18,896 bases of DNA. Source: Helicobacter sp. (GTDB lineage Bacteria > Campylobacterota > Campylobacteria > Campylobacterales > Helicobacteraceae). Under the pieces are notes generated by a model. That model did no database searches, had not been told where the DNA came from, and saw nothing but the letters and a program-made list of their open reading frames with translations. Every line of letters starts with the position of its first letter. Position 1 is the first letter of the stretch. Below are positions 1 to 6,232 of this stretch, piece after piece. A program made the translations under genes and the position numbers. The stretch spans positions 1-18,896 of the forward strand of contig JARHZY010000152.1 in the NCBI GenBank assembly GCA_029264655.1, read 5' to 3'.

Positions 1-214
1 TGCTCCCATCATTAACAAGCACAACACTTAAATGTTTATATGTTTGATTAATAACAGAATCTAGGCATTCTCTTAAATATGGAGCTACATTATAGATAGG
101 AATAACTACACCTACAATTTTAGTATCTTCACACAATGCAAAATCTGCTTGTTCTGTGTTTGTTGCTTGTAATTCATGTTTAGTATTTTGTATATTATTT
201 TTTTGATTATTCAT
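1..214 (-). CDS. Family 2 glycosyltransferase, N-terminal part (cut by left window edge)
   Basis: Read on the minus strand from ATG at 214, 71 complete codons are visible before the edge. After about 32 polar, Asn/Gln/Thr-rich residues comes a typical GT-A start: VGVVIPIYN (34-42), a Leu/Cys-Leu-Asp-Ser-Val helix ending in NQTY (56-59), and VVLVNDGS (64-71), where the Asp of NDGS is the usual nucleotide-sugar contact. This is the first beta-alpha-beta unit of family GT2, which moves a sugar from a nucleotide sugar to a glycan or lipid acceptor, commonly in lipooligosaccharide, capsule or protein glycosylation. Acceptor and sugar cannot be told from this fragment. A ribosome site AAAGG (221-225) lies 6 bases before the ATG. 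The gene is divergent from pstA. The polar leader before the fold is longer than in many GT2 enzymes, but no better internal start is seen. GT2 assignment is firm; specific role unknown. Confidence 0.9.
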   Translation of the reverse strand, partial: MNNQKNNIQNTKHELQATNTEQADFALCEDTKIVGVVIPIYNVAPYLRECLDSVINQTYKHLSVVLVNDGS

Positions 215-262
215 AGTATGCCTTTATGAAAAATATTGTTGCGAATTTGTGTTTCATGGTTT

Positions 263-271
263 ATTGTAGCA
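263..271 (-). promoter_or_regulatory. Candidate promoter of the glycosyltransferase gene
   Basis: On the minus strand the sequence TGCTACAAT (hexamer TACAAT, 263-268) is an extended -10 element. Transcription would start near 256, giving a leader of about 42 bases with AAAGG just before the ATG. No -35 box is visible, as is normal for the housekeeping sigma factor of Helicobacter and Campylobacter. Confidence 0.5.
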
Positions 272-433
272 TAAATATTGCATTGTGCCTATTTATTTTG
301 GGAATATTTTATAACCTTGTGGCATACTTATCTCATTGTATTTTTATAAAAAATGCAGTAAAATCTATATATTCAATTTTTTTTGTAATAATTTTATAAC
401 AATTGAGTATTATGGCTATGGTATATTTCTCGC

Positions 434-439
434 TATAAT
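434..439 (+). promoter_or_regulatory. Candidate promoter -10 of pstAB
   Basis: A perfect TATAAT lies 88 bases before the pstA start, in a run of A/T bases without a -35 box. Transcription would begin near 446 and leave a leader of about 80 bases. Other A/T-rich hexamers nearby (for example in 458-475) could also serve, so the exact promoter is uncertain. No phosphate-response operator was recognised. Confidence 0.4.
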
Positions 440-527
440 TTACAAATATTTTACATTATATATTTAAGATTTTACACATATTTTCTACACTTTTATTTAT
501 ATTTTACATGGATTTGTAGGGGATAGT

Positions 528-1346
528 ATGAGACGAGATGGACTTTCTTTGCTATTATTATGGTTTATGAGGATTTCCATAGGTAGCACACTTGCCATAT
601 TTTGTATTTTGATTGGCTTTATTTTTATAAAAGGTGTGGTTTATTTGACACCAAGTCTCTTTGCATGGGAATATAATAGTGAAAATGTTTCCATGATGCC
701 AGCTATTATTAATACAATAAATATGATATTTTTCTCTCTCTTGATTGCTATGCCACTTGGAATCTTTGGGGCAATTTTTCTCACAGAATATAGTAGTAGC
801 AGCAATAGATTGATATTGGTTATTACGACTGCTGCTGAAACTCTTGTTGGCATTCCTTCAATTGTGTATGGGCTTTTTGGTTTTCTTGCGTTTGTTGTTT
901 TTTTTCAATTGCAATTTAGTTTTTTAGCGGGTAGTCTTACATTAACCATTATGATTTTACCCGTGATTTTACGCAGTGCCCAAGAGGCGTTAAAGTCTGT
1001 GCCACTTACTTATAGGGAAGCAAGCTTTGCACTTGGGGCGGGCAAGCTCCGCACAATTTTTACTATTATTTTGCCATCTGCAATGCCCGGAATTTTAGCA
1101 GGTATTATACTTAGTATAGGTAAAATTGTGGGAGAGAGTGCGGCATTACTTTATACATTTGGAGGGTTTGCACAAGTTGCAGGTTTATTTGATTCGGGTC
1201 GCACACTTAGTGTGCATATGTATTTAATATCTAATGAAGGGCATCATATTAATGAGGCATATAGCACAGCAATGGTGCTTATTGCTATTGTTTTGCTTAT
1301 AAATATTTTATCAAACTATATAGCAAAAACTTTAACAAAGGCATAG
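528..1346 (+). CDS. pstA: Phosphate ABC transporter permease PstA
   Basis: 272-residue inner-membrane protein, about the usual PstA length. Hydrophobic segments lie near residues 18-40, 64-86, 100-126, 133-150, 180-200 and 245-266, fitting the six-helix permease fold. The stretch ETLVGIPSIVYGLFGF (104-119) is characteristic of PstA rather than PstC. The EAA coupling loop that contacts the ATPase is at about 162-190, with Tyr-Arg-Glu-Ala-Ser and a downstream Leu-Gly-Ala-Gly. With PstC it forms the channel for high-affinity phosphate import, fed by the periplasmic binding protein PstS. The ATG has AGGGGA (518-523) four bases ahead. pstB follows after one base, so the two are co-transcribed. Oddity: pstS and pstC, which normally precede pstA, are absent; the upstream neighbour is an unrelated divergent gene. 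Confidence 0.93.
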   Translation: MRRDGLSLLLLWFMRISIGSTLAIFCILIGFIFIKGVVYLTPSLFAWEYNSENVSMMPAIINTINMIFFSLLIAMPLGIFGAIFLTEYSSSSNRLILVITTAAETLVGIPSIVYGLFGFLAFVVFFQLQFSFLAGSLTLTIMILPVILRSAQEALKSVPLTYREASFALGAGKLRTIFTIILPSAMPGILAGIILSIGKIVGESAALLYTFGGFAQVAGLFDSGRTLSVHMYLISNEGHHINEAYSTAMVLIAIVLLINILSNYIAKTLTKA

Positions 1347-1347
1347 A

Positions 1348-2106
1348 ATGGATAAGAAAGTATGTTTTCATATTAAAGATATGAATCTTTATTACAATGA
1401 TTTTCATGCATTAAAAGATATTAATATGCAGATTCTAAAGGGTAGGGTAACCGCTTTTATCGGTCCTAGCGGTTGTGGCAAATCAACTTTTATTAAAAGT
1501 CTTAATCGTATGAATGATTTAGTGGAAGGTTGTAAAATTAAAGGCAAGATTCTATTTGATGAAGTTAATATTTATAAAAAATATGATGTCAATATGTTGC
1601 GTAAAAAAGTTGGTATGGTATTTCAGAAGCCAAATCCGTTTCCTATGAGTATTTATGATAATATAGTATTTGGTCCTAAAACGCATGGCATAAAAAATAA
1701 AGCAACACTTGATAAAATTGTAGAAGATTGTCTTAAGGATGTTGGGTTATGGGGAGATCTTAAAGATAGATTAAAGCAATCAGCCTTAAGTCTCAGTGGT
1801 GGGCAACAACAGAGACTTTGTATCGCAAGAACACTCGCTGTCAATCCAGAAGTTATCCTTATGGATGAGCCAACAAGTGCACTTGATCCTATATCAACAT
1901 TAAAGATAGAAGAGCTTATTAATAAATTAAAAAAAGATTATACAATTATTATCGTTACCCATAATATGCAACAGGCTATGCGTATATCTGATAAGACTGC
2001 ATTTTTTTTACTTGGCGAAATGATTGAATTTGATGATACTGAAAAAATATTTACAAAACCAAAAGATAAAAAGACACAAGATTATATTGCGGGTCGTTTT
2101 GGATAA
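1348..2106 (+). CDS. pstB: Phosphate ABC transporter ATP-binding protein PstB
   Basis: 252 residues, the normal length for PstB. All ABC ATPase motifs are intact: Walker A GPSGCGKST (39-47), Q-loop region VFQKPNPFPMS (91-101, the Pro-Asn-Pro-Phe-Pro run is typical of PstB), signature LSGGQQQR (149-156), Walker B VILMDEP (169-175) and the switch His in VTH (His205). The C-terminus DYIAGRFG is the standard PstB ending. It is a cytoplasmic ATPase that drives phosphate import through PstA/PstC. The start ATG lies one base after the pstA stop, and the ribosome site (AAAGG) lies within the last pstA codons, which suggests translational coupling. No phoU follows: after the stop comes a non-coding spacer and then a gene on the other strand. 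Confidence 0.96.
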   Translation: MDKKVCFHIKDMNLYYNDFHALKDINMQILKGRVTAFIGPSGCGKSTFIKSLNRMNDLVEGCKIKGKILFDEVNIYKKYDVNMLRKKVGMVFQKPNPFPMSIYDNIVFGPKTHGIKNKATLDKIVEDCLKDVGLWGDLKDRLKQSALSLSGGQQQRLCIARTLAVNPEVILMDEPTSALDPISTLKIEELINKLKKDYTIIIVTHNMQQAMRISDKTAFFLLGEMIEFDDTEKIFTKPKDKKTQDYIAGRFG

Positions 2107-2142
2107 CTCATGGTTTTATGGAATATAACTAAATAAACAATA

Positions 2143-2169
2143 CCATATAAATATGTTTTATGGCTTTTT
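2143..2169 (+). terminator. Weak candidate terminator after pstB
   Basis: CCATA (2143-2147) can pair with TATGG (2159-2163), with partial extension inward, and is followed by CTTTTT (2164-2169). The stem is short and A/T-rich, so this is only a plausible rho-independent end of pstAB. Confidence 0.3.
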
Positions 2170-2382
2170 GTGCTGTTTTGAGAGATTGTTGGCTAAATGA
2201 CACATAACCTCAAAATTTAGTATCATCATTATTATTTTTAAAAGACTTAGAATTTATTTTATACAATGTGCTTATTATATGCAATAAATAATGCTGTTTG
2301 GCTTCATGTTATTTTGAGTATAATTTGTATATTAAGTATTAAAAAATTATCATTTAATACAAATAGTGTGTCAAGAAAGTGG

Positions 2383-2407
2383 AAAACCCACTCTTAAATA
2401 GAGTGGG
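2383..2407 (-). terminator. Rho-independent terminator of the TRL lipoprotein gene
   Basis: CCCACTC (2387-2393) and GAGTGGG (2401-2407) form a perfect 7-bp stem (8 bp counting the T2394-A2400 pair) with a small loop. Read on the minus strand the stem is followed by TTTT (complement of 2383-2386). It lies 38 bases after the stop of the 2446-2760 gene. On the plus strand no T-run follows, so it acts in the minus direction. Confidence 0.8.
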
Positions 2408-2445
2408 CTCATATGAGATAACTAAATAATTACGCTATATAATTA

Positions 2446-2760
2446 TTAATCGCCTTTTACGATAGTTGTTGATGTGGTATATAAACCAAGGATACTCCAT
2501 ACTTTTGTATCAACACTTTTAATTTGCGATATACTGCCTTGTTTTGCTGCCGCATCAACTGAACAATCGCCAAGTGCAATAAGACCTAAAATATTTTTGC
2601 ATGTTGCAGTTCCTTCTTTTGTGGCACTGCTAGATGATGTTGCTGTAATAGGTCCAGTTGCATCTGTATAAAGTGCACCAGAAAGAGGATTCATAGCACC
2701 ACAACCAGTAAATAACATTACTGCACCACCTAAACTAATAGACAATAATAACTTTTTCAT
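2446..2760 (-). CDS. TRL-family outer-membrane-type lipoprotein, function unknown
   Basis: 104-residue small lipoprotein. A lysine-containing, hydrophobic signal peptide ends in the lipobox FTGC, with Cys20 as the lipid-anchored residue. The mature part matches the pattern of the TRL-like family (tRNA-locus-associated proteins, PF13146 as I recall): Gly-x-Leu-Tyr-Thr-Asp near 28-33, G-P-I-T-A-T (36-41), a central Leu-Gly-Leu-Ile-Ala-x-Gly-Asp (58-65), D-A-A-A-K (69-73), then I-x-x-I-K-S-V-D (77-84) and a closing ILGLYTTSTTIVKGD. The family has no established biochemical role. Two further cysteines (54 and 66) could form a disulfide. I chose ATG at 2760 over the in-frame TTG at 2763 because AAGGGG (2766-2771) is then 5 bases from the start. 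The gene has its own promoter and terminator, so it is monocistronic and perhaps well expressed. Confidence 0.85.
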   Translation of the reverse strand: MKKLLLSISLGGAVMLFTGCGAMNPLSGALYTDATGPITATSSSSATKEGTATCKNILGLIALGDCSVDAAAKQGSISQIKSVDTKVWSILGLYTTSTTIVKGD

Positions 2761-2765
2761 CAAAG

Positions 2766-2771
2766 CCCCTT
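2766..2771 (-). promoter_or_regulatory. Ribosome binding site deciding the lipoprotein start
   Basis: AAGGGG on the minus strand is 5 bases from ATG at 2760 but only 2 from the in-frame TTG at 2763, which favours the ATG. Confidence 0.75.
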
Positions 2772-2816
2772 AAAAAAAATATTTACTTACGCACAAATAC
2801 GAAAGTTTGAAAGATA

Positions 2817-2822
2817 ATTATA
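2817..2822 (-). promoter_or_regulatory. Promoter -10 of the TRL lipoprotein gene
   Basis: A perfect TATAAT on the minus strand is preceded by T-rich blocks (complement of the A-runs at 2825-2880), the periodic upstream pattern reported for Campylobacter/Helicobacter sigma-70 promoters. Transcription would start near 2810, giving a leader of about 50 bases before the ATG. Confidence 0.65.
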
Positions 2823-2944
2823 CCAAAAAAAATATTTTTTACCATCATTAATTGCAAAAAAAAACTAAAACTATGTATTCAAAGTAAATTAATATTAAAA
2901 GTTGTCTTCATATATACTTTACATATAAAATTATCATTTTTTAT

Positions 2945-2953
2945 TGTTACAAT
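2945..2953 (+). promoter_or_regulatory. Candidate extended -10 upstream of a tiny ORF
   Basis: TGTTACAAT (hexamer TACAAT, 2948-2953) fits an extended -10 element on the plus strand, about 40 bases ahead of the short frame at 3001. Such sequences are common by chance in DNA this rich in A/T, so the evidence is weak. Confidence 0.3.
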
Positions 2954-3000
2954 AAGGCTTAGAATTTCATTGTATTTAGATATTTTGTAAGAATGTAATT

Positions 3001-3069
3001 ATGTTTATGGCTAAATTCAATATTGTTGTATTAATTATTGTGGGATTGTTTCATGGTTTTATTAATTAA
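3001..3069 (+). CDS. Possible 22-residue hydrophobic peptide (very uncertain)
   Basis: An open frame encodes MFMAKFNIVVLIIVGLFHGF followed by Ile-Asn and a TAA stop. It would be a single membrane-spanning peptide with one Lys near the N-terminus. A second Met at codon 3 is an alternative start. The ribosome site is poor (only AAGA-like bases at 2990-2994). A candidate extended -10 lies about 50 bases upstream. A weak A/T stem (3080-3085 with 3098-3103) followed by seven T (3109-3115) lies downstream. The size and hydrophobicity resemble type I toxin peptides and other small membrane proteins of bacteria, but no antisense RNA promoter was established and an AT-rich spacer can produce such a frame by chance. 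I do not recognise it as a known peptide. Confidence 0.2.
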   Translation: MFMAKFNIVVLIIVGLFHGFIN

Positions 3070-3276
3070 AGCTATATTATCAATACAATATCTTATTTAT
3101 TGAGAATCTTTTTTTGCAAAAAAAAGCAATAAACAAAAGTAATACTAATGCGTAAATATCTTATTTTATCGCATTTTATATGCAAAGCAGAGTCTATTTG
3201 ACTAATATTGGTTGCAAGACATTGAAGCAATAAATAGAGTTGCTTAATTATCAATTCTTTAAAGATTTTATGGTTT

Positions 3277-3912
3277 TTAATGTTTTATGGTGTCAAATTT
3301 TATATGAAAATCTTTTTTAGGTGTTTTAAGTTCGTAAATATGAATATGCTGTGGAATAAATATTTCAAGTTCCTTTATTTTTCTCATAATATCCATATAA
3401 TAGGCTTGGGCTTGTTGATTTGCATGGCTTTTGGTACGCCATGCAAATCCCTTATTATACGATTTTATAATTTTTTGTAAATCACCTTCATGGATATTAT
3501 ACCAATAACGTAAGTTATCAAGGGCGATAGAAGAAGCAAAAGTAGGGTTGGTAACAAGCATTTGCCCAACAACATTGCGTAAAAACGAAGAATCTTTATA
3601 GTTTGTATATTTTTTGATTACATTTGGGATATGGGCATGATAGATTCCAGCAGATGGATCAGCAAAATTTAACAAGTATTCACCTGCACACGATTCTTTC
3701 CATGCGATTGCTGCCATAAGATACCCAAAGCCATAATCTCTACCATAGTAATAGGCATACATTAAAACATCTTTTTGCTCTGTTGTAAAGTTTTGTAGTG
3801 TTGTGCATGTGCCTTTAAGTTTTATTGTAATTGCTGATTGTGCGAGGAGATTGTAATGTGGTGGTATAGCAAAAGCACAATACCACAGCATAGCCATAAA
3901 CAATCTTTGCAT
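3277..3912 (-). CDS. Secreted lysozyme/lytic transglycosylase-like protein
   Basis: 211 residues. The N-terminus has a hydrophobic stretch (residues 3-18) and a plausible signal-peptidase site after LLAQS (22-26), so export to the periplasm is likely. The core resembles an SLT/lysozyme fold: AAIAWKES (67-74) places Glu73 where the catalytic Glu of soluble lytic transglycosylases sits, D-P-S-A-G-I-Y-H (85-92) follows as the usual Gly-containing segment after the active site, and SYNKG (151-155) matches the AYNxG signature late in the domain. Such enzymes cleave the glycan strand of peptidoglycan, in wall turnover or to make room for envelope machines. The C-terminal 25 residues are extra and rich in Lys, His and Ile. 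ATG at 3912 is preceded by AAAAAGG (3921-3927) at 8 bases. It is divergent from glyS. The substrate and partners are not known, and the fold assignment rests on short motifs. Confidence 0.7.
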   Translation of the reverse strand: MQRLFMAMLWYCAFAIPPHYNLLAQSAITIKLKGTCTTLQNFTTEQKDVLMYAYYYGRDYGFGYLMAAIAWKESCAGEYLLNFADPSAGIYHAHIPNVIKKYTNYKDSSFLRNVVGQMLVTNPTFASSIALDNLRYWYNIHEGDLQKIIKSYNKGFAWRTKSHANQQAQAYYMDIMRKIKELEIFIPQHIHIYELKTPKKDFHIKFDTIKH

Positions 3913-3938
3913 GCTTAACGCCTTTTTAAACTTTTATT

Positions 3939-3947
3939 TGCTAGAAT
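3939..3947 (+). promoter_or_regulatory. Extended -10 promoter of glyS
   Basis: TGCTAGAAT on the plus strand is an extended -10 element (hexamer TAGAAT, 3942-3947). Transcription would begin near 3954, leaving a leader of about 27 bases that holds the ribosome site AAAAGGGA (3963-3970). A second hexamer, TACAAT at 3950-3955, is an alternative but would leave a very short leader. Confidence 0.55.
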
Positions 3948-3951
3948 TATA
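3946..3951 (-). promoter_or_regulatory. Promoter -10 of the transglycosylase-like gene
   Basis: TATAAT on the minus strand would start transcription near 3939, about 27 bases before the ATG at 3912. It shares bases 3946-3947 with the -10 hexamer proposed for glyS on the other strand. Confidence 0.6.
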
Positions 3952-3962
3952 CAATCATTTTG

Positions 3963-3970
3963 AAAAGGGA
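3963..3970 (+). promoter_or_regulatory. Ribosome binding site deciding the glyS start
   Basis: AAAAGGGA lies 10 bases before the ATG at 3981. An in-frame TTG at 3960 would place this site inside the coding region and has no ribosome site of its own, so the ATG is preferred. Confidence 0.7.
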
Positions 3971-3980
3971 AATTAACATA

Positions 3981-6059
3981 ATGGCAGAATTATTAATTGA
4001 AATTTTTACAGAAGAATTACCCGCAATTCCATTGCTAAAGAATTTAAGCAATATTGAAGAAAGTTGGAAAAAGATATTACAGACACATCATCTTGAAACA
4101 CATTTTGATTTTTTCTATACACCTCGTAGATTAGCATTGCTTCATAGAGATTTTGCATTAAAACAACCTGATACACAGCTTAAAGTTTATGGACCACCAG
4201 TTAAAGTTGCCTATGATTCTAATAATCAACCAACAAGGGCTATGGAGAGTTTTTTACAAAAGAATAATATCACACAAAATATGCTAACAACAGCTATAAA
4301 AGATGGTAAAGAAGTGCTTTTTTATGAGCAAAATGTGCTTGGATTGGAATCAAAAGATTTATTAGCTTCAATGGTAACTACATGGCTTTTGTCTTTGCAA
4401 TTTGGTAAAAGCATGCGTTGGGGTGATTGCAAAGAAAGTTTTATACGTCCTATACGCAATATTTGTATTATGTTGAATGGTGATTTAATCCCATGCCATG
4501 CCTATAATATACAAAGCAGTAATCGCATTTATGCACATAGACAAGCAAAAGATATACAAAAAAAAGCACGACACTATAGCCCAACAACTATTGAGTCTTA
4601 TCTTACTTTTTTGGCACAAAATGGTGTTATCTTGCAACAAGAAAAGCGTAAAGCGCTTATTTTGCAGGAGATACAAGCACTTGAGCAAAAACATAATGTG
4701 CAAGTAGAAATTGATAGTGATTTATTGCAAGAAATTGTTGCCATTACGGAATATCCGCATGTATTGTTTGGGTATTTTGATGAGCGATTTTTAAAGATAC
4801 CAAAAGAAATGATCATTACTTCTATGAAAGAAAATCAACGCTATTTTGCAGTCTATAAAGATTCCGCACTTTTTCATGGCTTTGTTATGGTGAGTAATGC
4901 TTTTGGTGGTGATTTTGAGCTTATTGTAAAAGGAAATGAAAAAGTATTGAGAGCAAGATTAGAGGATGCTATGTTTTTTTATACACATGATATACAAGCA
5001 TGCATGGCATTTGGCGATCTTGCGACAATTGGTTTTATGGATGGGGCAGGTAGTCTTGCAGATAAGATTCAGCGGGAGTTACAAATTGTAAAAGAACTTA
5101 TAATGCTATTAAATACAAAGAATATGTATTGCAATCATGATGAGTTAGTGCTTATAGAACAAGCATTGCAGTATGCAAAATGTGATTTACTTTCTCAAAG
5201 TGTGGGAGAATTTCCGGAATTGCAAGGTATTATGGGGGCATATTTTGCATATGATATGGGTATGGATTTAGAAGTTTGCCTTGCTATACGCGAGCAGTAT
5301 TTACCACATGGTTTGCATACTGCATTACCTAGTAGTAAGGTTAGTGCATTTGTGAATATTGCAAATAAACTTGATACTATTTTTACACTTTTTCATCTTG
5401 GTAAGATTCCAAGTGGTTCAAAAGATCCTTTTGCGTTGCGGAGACAAGCAGCAGCAATATTAAGAATTGCACATCAATTTGGTTTTGATATAAGCATACA
5501 AGAATTATGCAGTCTTGCTTTAAAAGTATATCCAAACATCAAGCAAGCAATACTTACAGATTTTCTAACAGAACGTATTTATGGGATTTTTCCGGGCGTA
5601 AATCCAAGTATTGTGCGTTGCGTTTTGCTTGCACATTTTAGTGTTGCACAAAGTTTTGATAAAATTCTAGCACTCTCTTCATATTTTGAGAGTGTAGATA
5701 TTAAATCGGTAATAGGCACTTTTAAACGCGTAGCAAATATTTTAGATGGCATAGAGCTTACACACAATATAACTATTAATCCCACACTTTTTGAATCAAG
5801 CGAACAAATATTATATCAAAATCTTATGTCCTATGAACACACAAAAAATCAAGGATATAAGGAAAATGCATTAGATTCTGAAATATATCTTACACAGATT
5901 CAAACATTATTCCAACTCAAAGATGATTTAGATTCTGTATTTGATAGTGTCTTAATACTTACCGATGATGTGCAATTGCGAACCAATCGCATTCATCTCA
6001 TTGCTCTAGTTTTTAAGGCATTTATGGAATTTGGCGATATGCGTGAAATTGCTCTATAA
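3981..6059 (+). CDS. glyS: Glycyl-tRNA synthetase beta subunit
   Basis: 692 residues from ATG at 3981, the normal size of bacterial GlyS. It is the tRNA-binding subunit of the alpha2-beta2 glycyl-tRNA synthetase, which charges tRNA-Gly; the catalytic alpha subunit GlyQ is encoded elsewhere. Family blocks are visible in order: MAELLIEIFTEELPA at the N-terminus, TPRRLAL (47-53), M-R-W-G-D with a following F-I-R-P-I-R-N-I (145-161), PKEMIITSMKENQRYF (274-289), KVLRARLEDAMFFY (321-334), and GSKDPFALRRQ (479-489). The last roughly 130 residues form the anticodon-binding DALR-like domain. The gene stands alone with its own promoter, divergent from the transglycosylase-like gene and convergent with adk. 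Nothing is missing and no frameshift is seen. Confidence 0.96.
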   Translation: MAELLIEIFTEELPAIPLLKNLSNIEESWKKILQTHHLETHFDFFYTPRRLALLHRDFALKQPDTQLKVYGPPVKVAYDSNNQPTRAMESFLQKNNITQNMLTTAIKDGKEVLFYEQNVLGLESKDLLASMVTTWLLSLQFGKSMRWGDCKESFIRPIRNICIMLNGDLIPCHAYNIQSSNRIYAHRQAKDIQKKARHYSPTTIESYLTFLAQNGVILQQEKRKALILQEIQALEQKHNVQVEIDSDLLQEIVAITEYPHVLFGYFDERFLKIPKEMIITSMKENQRYFAVYKDSALFHGFVMVSNAFGGDFELIVKGNEKVLRARLEDAMFFYTHDIQACMAFGDLATIGFMDGAGSLADKIQRELQIVKELIMLLNTKNMYCNHDELVLIEQALQYAKCDLLSQSVGEFPELQGIMGAYFAYDMGMDLEVCLAIREQYLPHGLHTALPSSKVSAFVNIANKLDTIFTLFHLGKIPSGSKDPFALRRQAAAILRIAHQFGFDISIQELCSLALKVYPNIKQAILTDFLTERIYGIFPGVNPSIVRCVLLAHFSVAQSFDKILALSSYFESVDIKSVIGTFKRVANILDGIELTHNITINPTLFESSEQILYQNLMSYEHTKNQGYKENALDSEIYLTQIQTLFQLKDDLDSVFDSVLILTDDVQLRTNRIHLIALVFKAFMEFGDMREIAL

Positions 6060-6073
6060 TATTTTGCGTAAAG

Positions 6074-6113
6074 CAATACAATAAATATATCTGTATGTTG
6101 TTTGGATTTTTTT
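6074..6113 (+). terminator. Weak candidate terminator after glyS
   Basis: CAATACA (6074-6080) pairs imperfectly with TGTATGTTG (6092-6100), and a run of seven T follows at 6107-6113. The stem is weak. A separate 6-bp hairpin CTGCAT/ATGCAG (6184-6200) lies between the convergent glyS and adk ends but has no T-run on either side. Confidence 0.25.
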
Positions 6114-6232
6114 AAAAATGCTATTTTGTGTCTATAGCTAGAAACATAGCGTTGTTTTGGCGTGTGTTATGTTGTATGTGTTTCTGCATGATATATGCAG
6201 TAACTAAAAAATACACAAGATATATTTTCTTA

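Larger units (their letters stand above)
215..527. other. Divergent intergenic region between glycosyltransferase gene and pstA
   Basis: This 313-bp AT-rich spacer separates the divergent glycosyltransferase gene and pstA. It holds one candidate promoter for each side (minus -10 at 263-268, plus -10 at 434-439). I see no ORF with a ribosome site, no tRNA and no convincing Pho box. pstC or pstS is not present here in any frame. Confidence 0.7.
2107..2445. other. Intergenic region between pstB and the lipoprotein gene
   Basis: This 339-bp AT-rich spacer lies between genes that converge. It contains the weak hairpin after pstB and the strong hairpin that ends the minus-strand lipoprotein gene (2383-2407). 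A 43-codon open frame at 2266-2397 on the plus strand lacks a ribosome site and runs into the terminator, so it is not called as a gene. No RNA gene was recognised. Confidence 0.7.
2764..3276. other. Long AT-rich spacer between lipoprotein and transglycosylase-like genes
   Basis: This spacer of just over 510 bp has no long ORF on either strand. Its left end holds the lipoprotein promoter. The middle holds a possible small transcription unit (about 2945-3115) with a 22-codon hydrophobic frame. At 3225-3245 AAGCAA/TTGCTT can form a 6-bp hairpin 31 bases beyond the stop of the 3277-3912 gene, but no T-run follows on the minus strand, so it is a poor terminator. No tRNA or other RNA gene was recognised. 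Confidence 0.65.

Noticed and set aside
250..262. GTTTC-containing stretch ahead of the glycosyltransferase gene, considered as a phosphate-response operator
   Set aside because: Only one half resembles the GTTTC-type box I recall from Campylobacter, spacing is wrong, and it lies on the glycosyltransferase side rather than near pstA.
2266..2397. 43-codon plus-strand open frame with a hydrophobic middle between pstB and the lipoprotein gene
   Set aside because: It has no ribosome site, its start overlaps a promoter-like A/T stretch, and its end runs into the terminator stem of the opposite gene.
6184..6200. CTGCAT/ATGCAG hairpin between glyS and adk, considered as a bidirectional terminator
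   Set aside because: The 6-bp stem has no T-run on either side.
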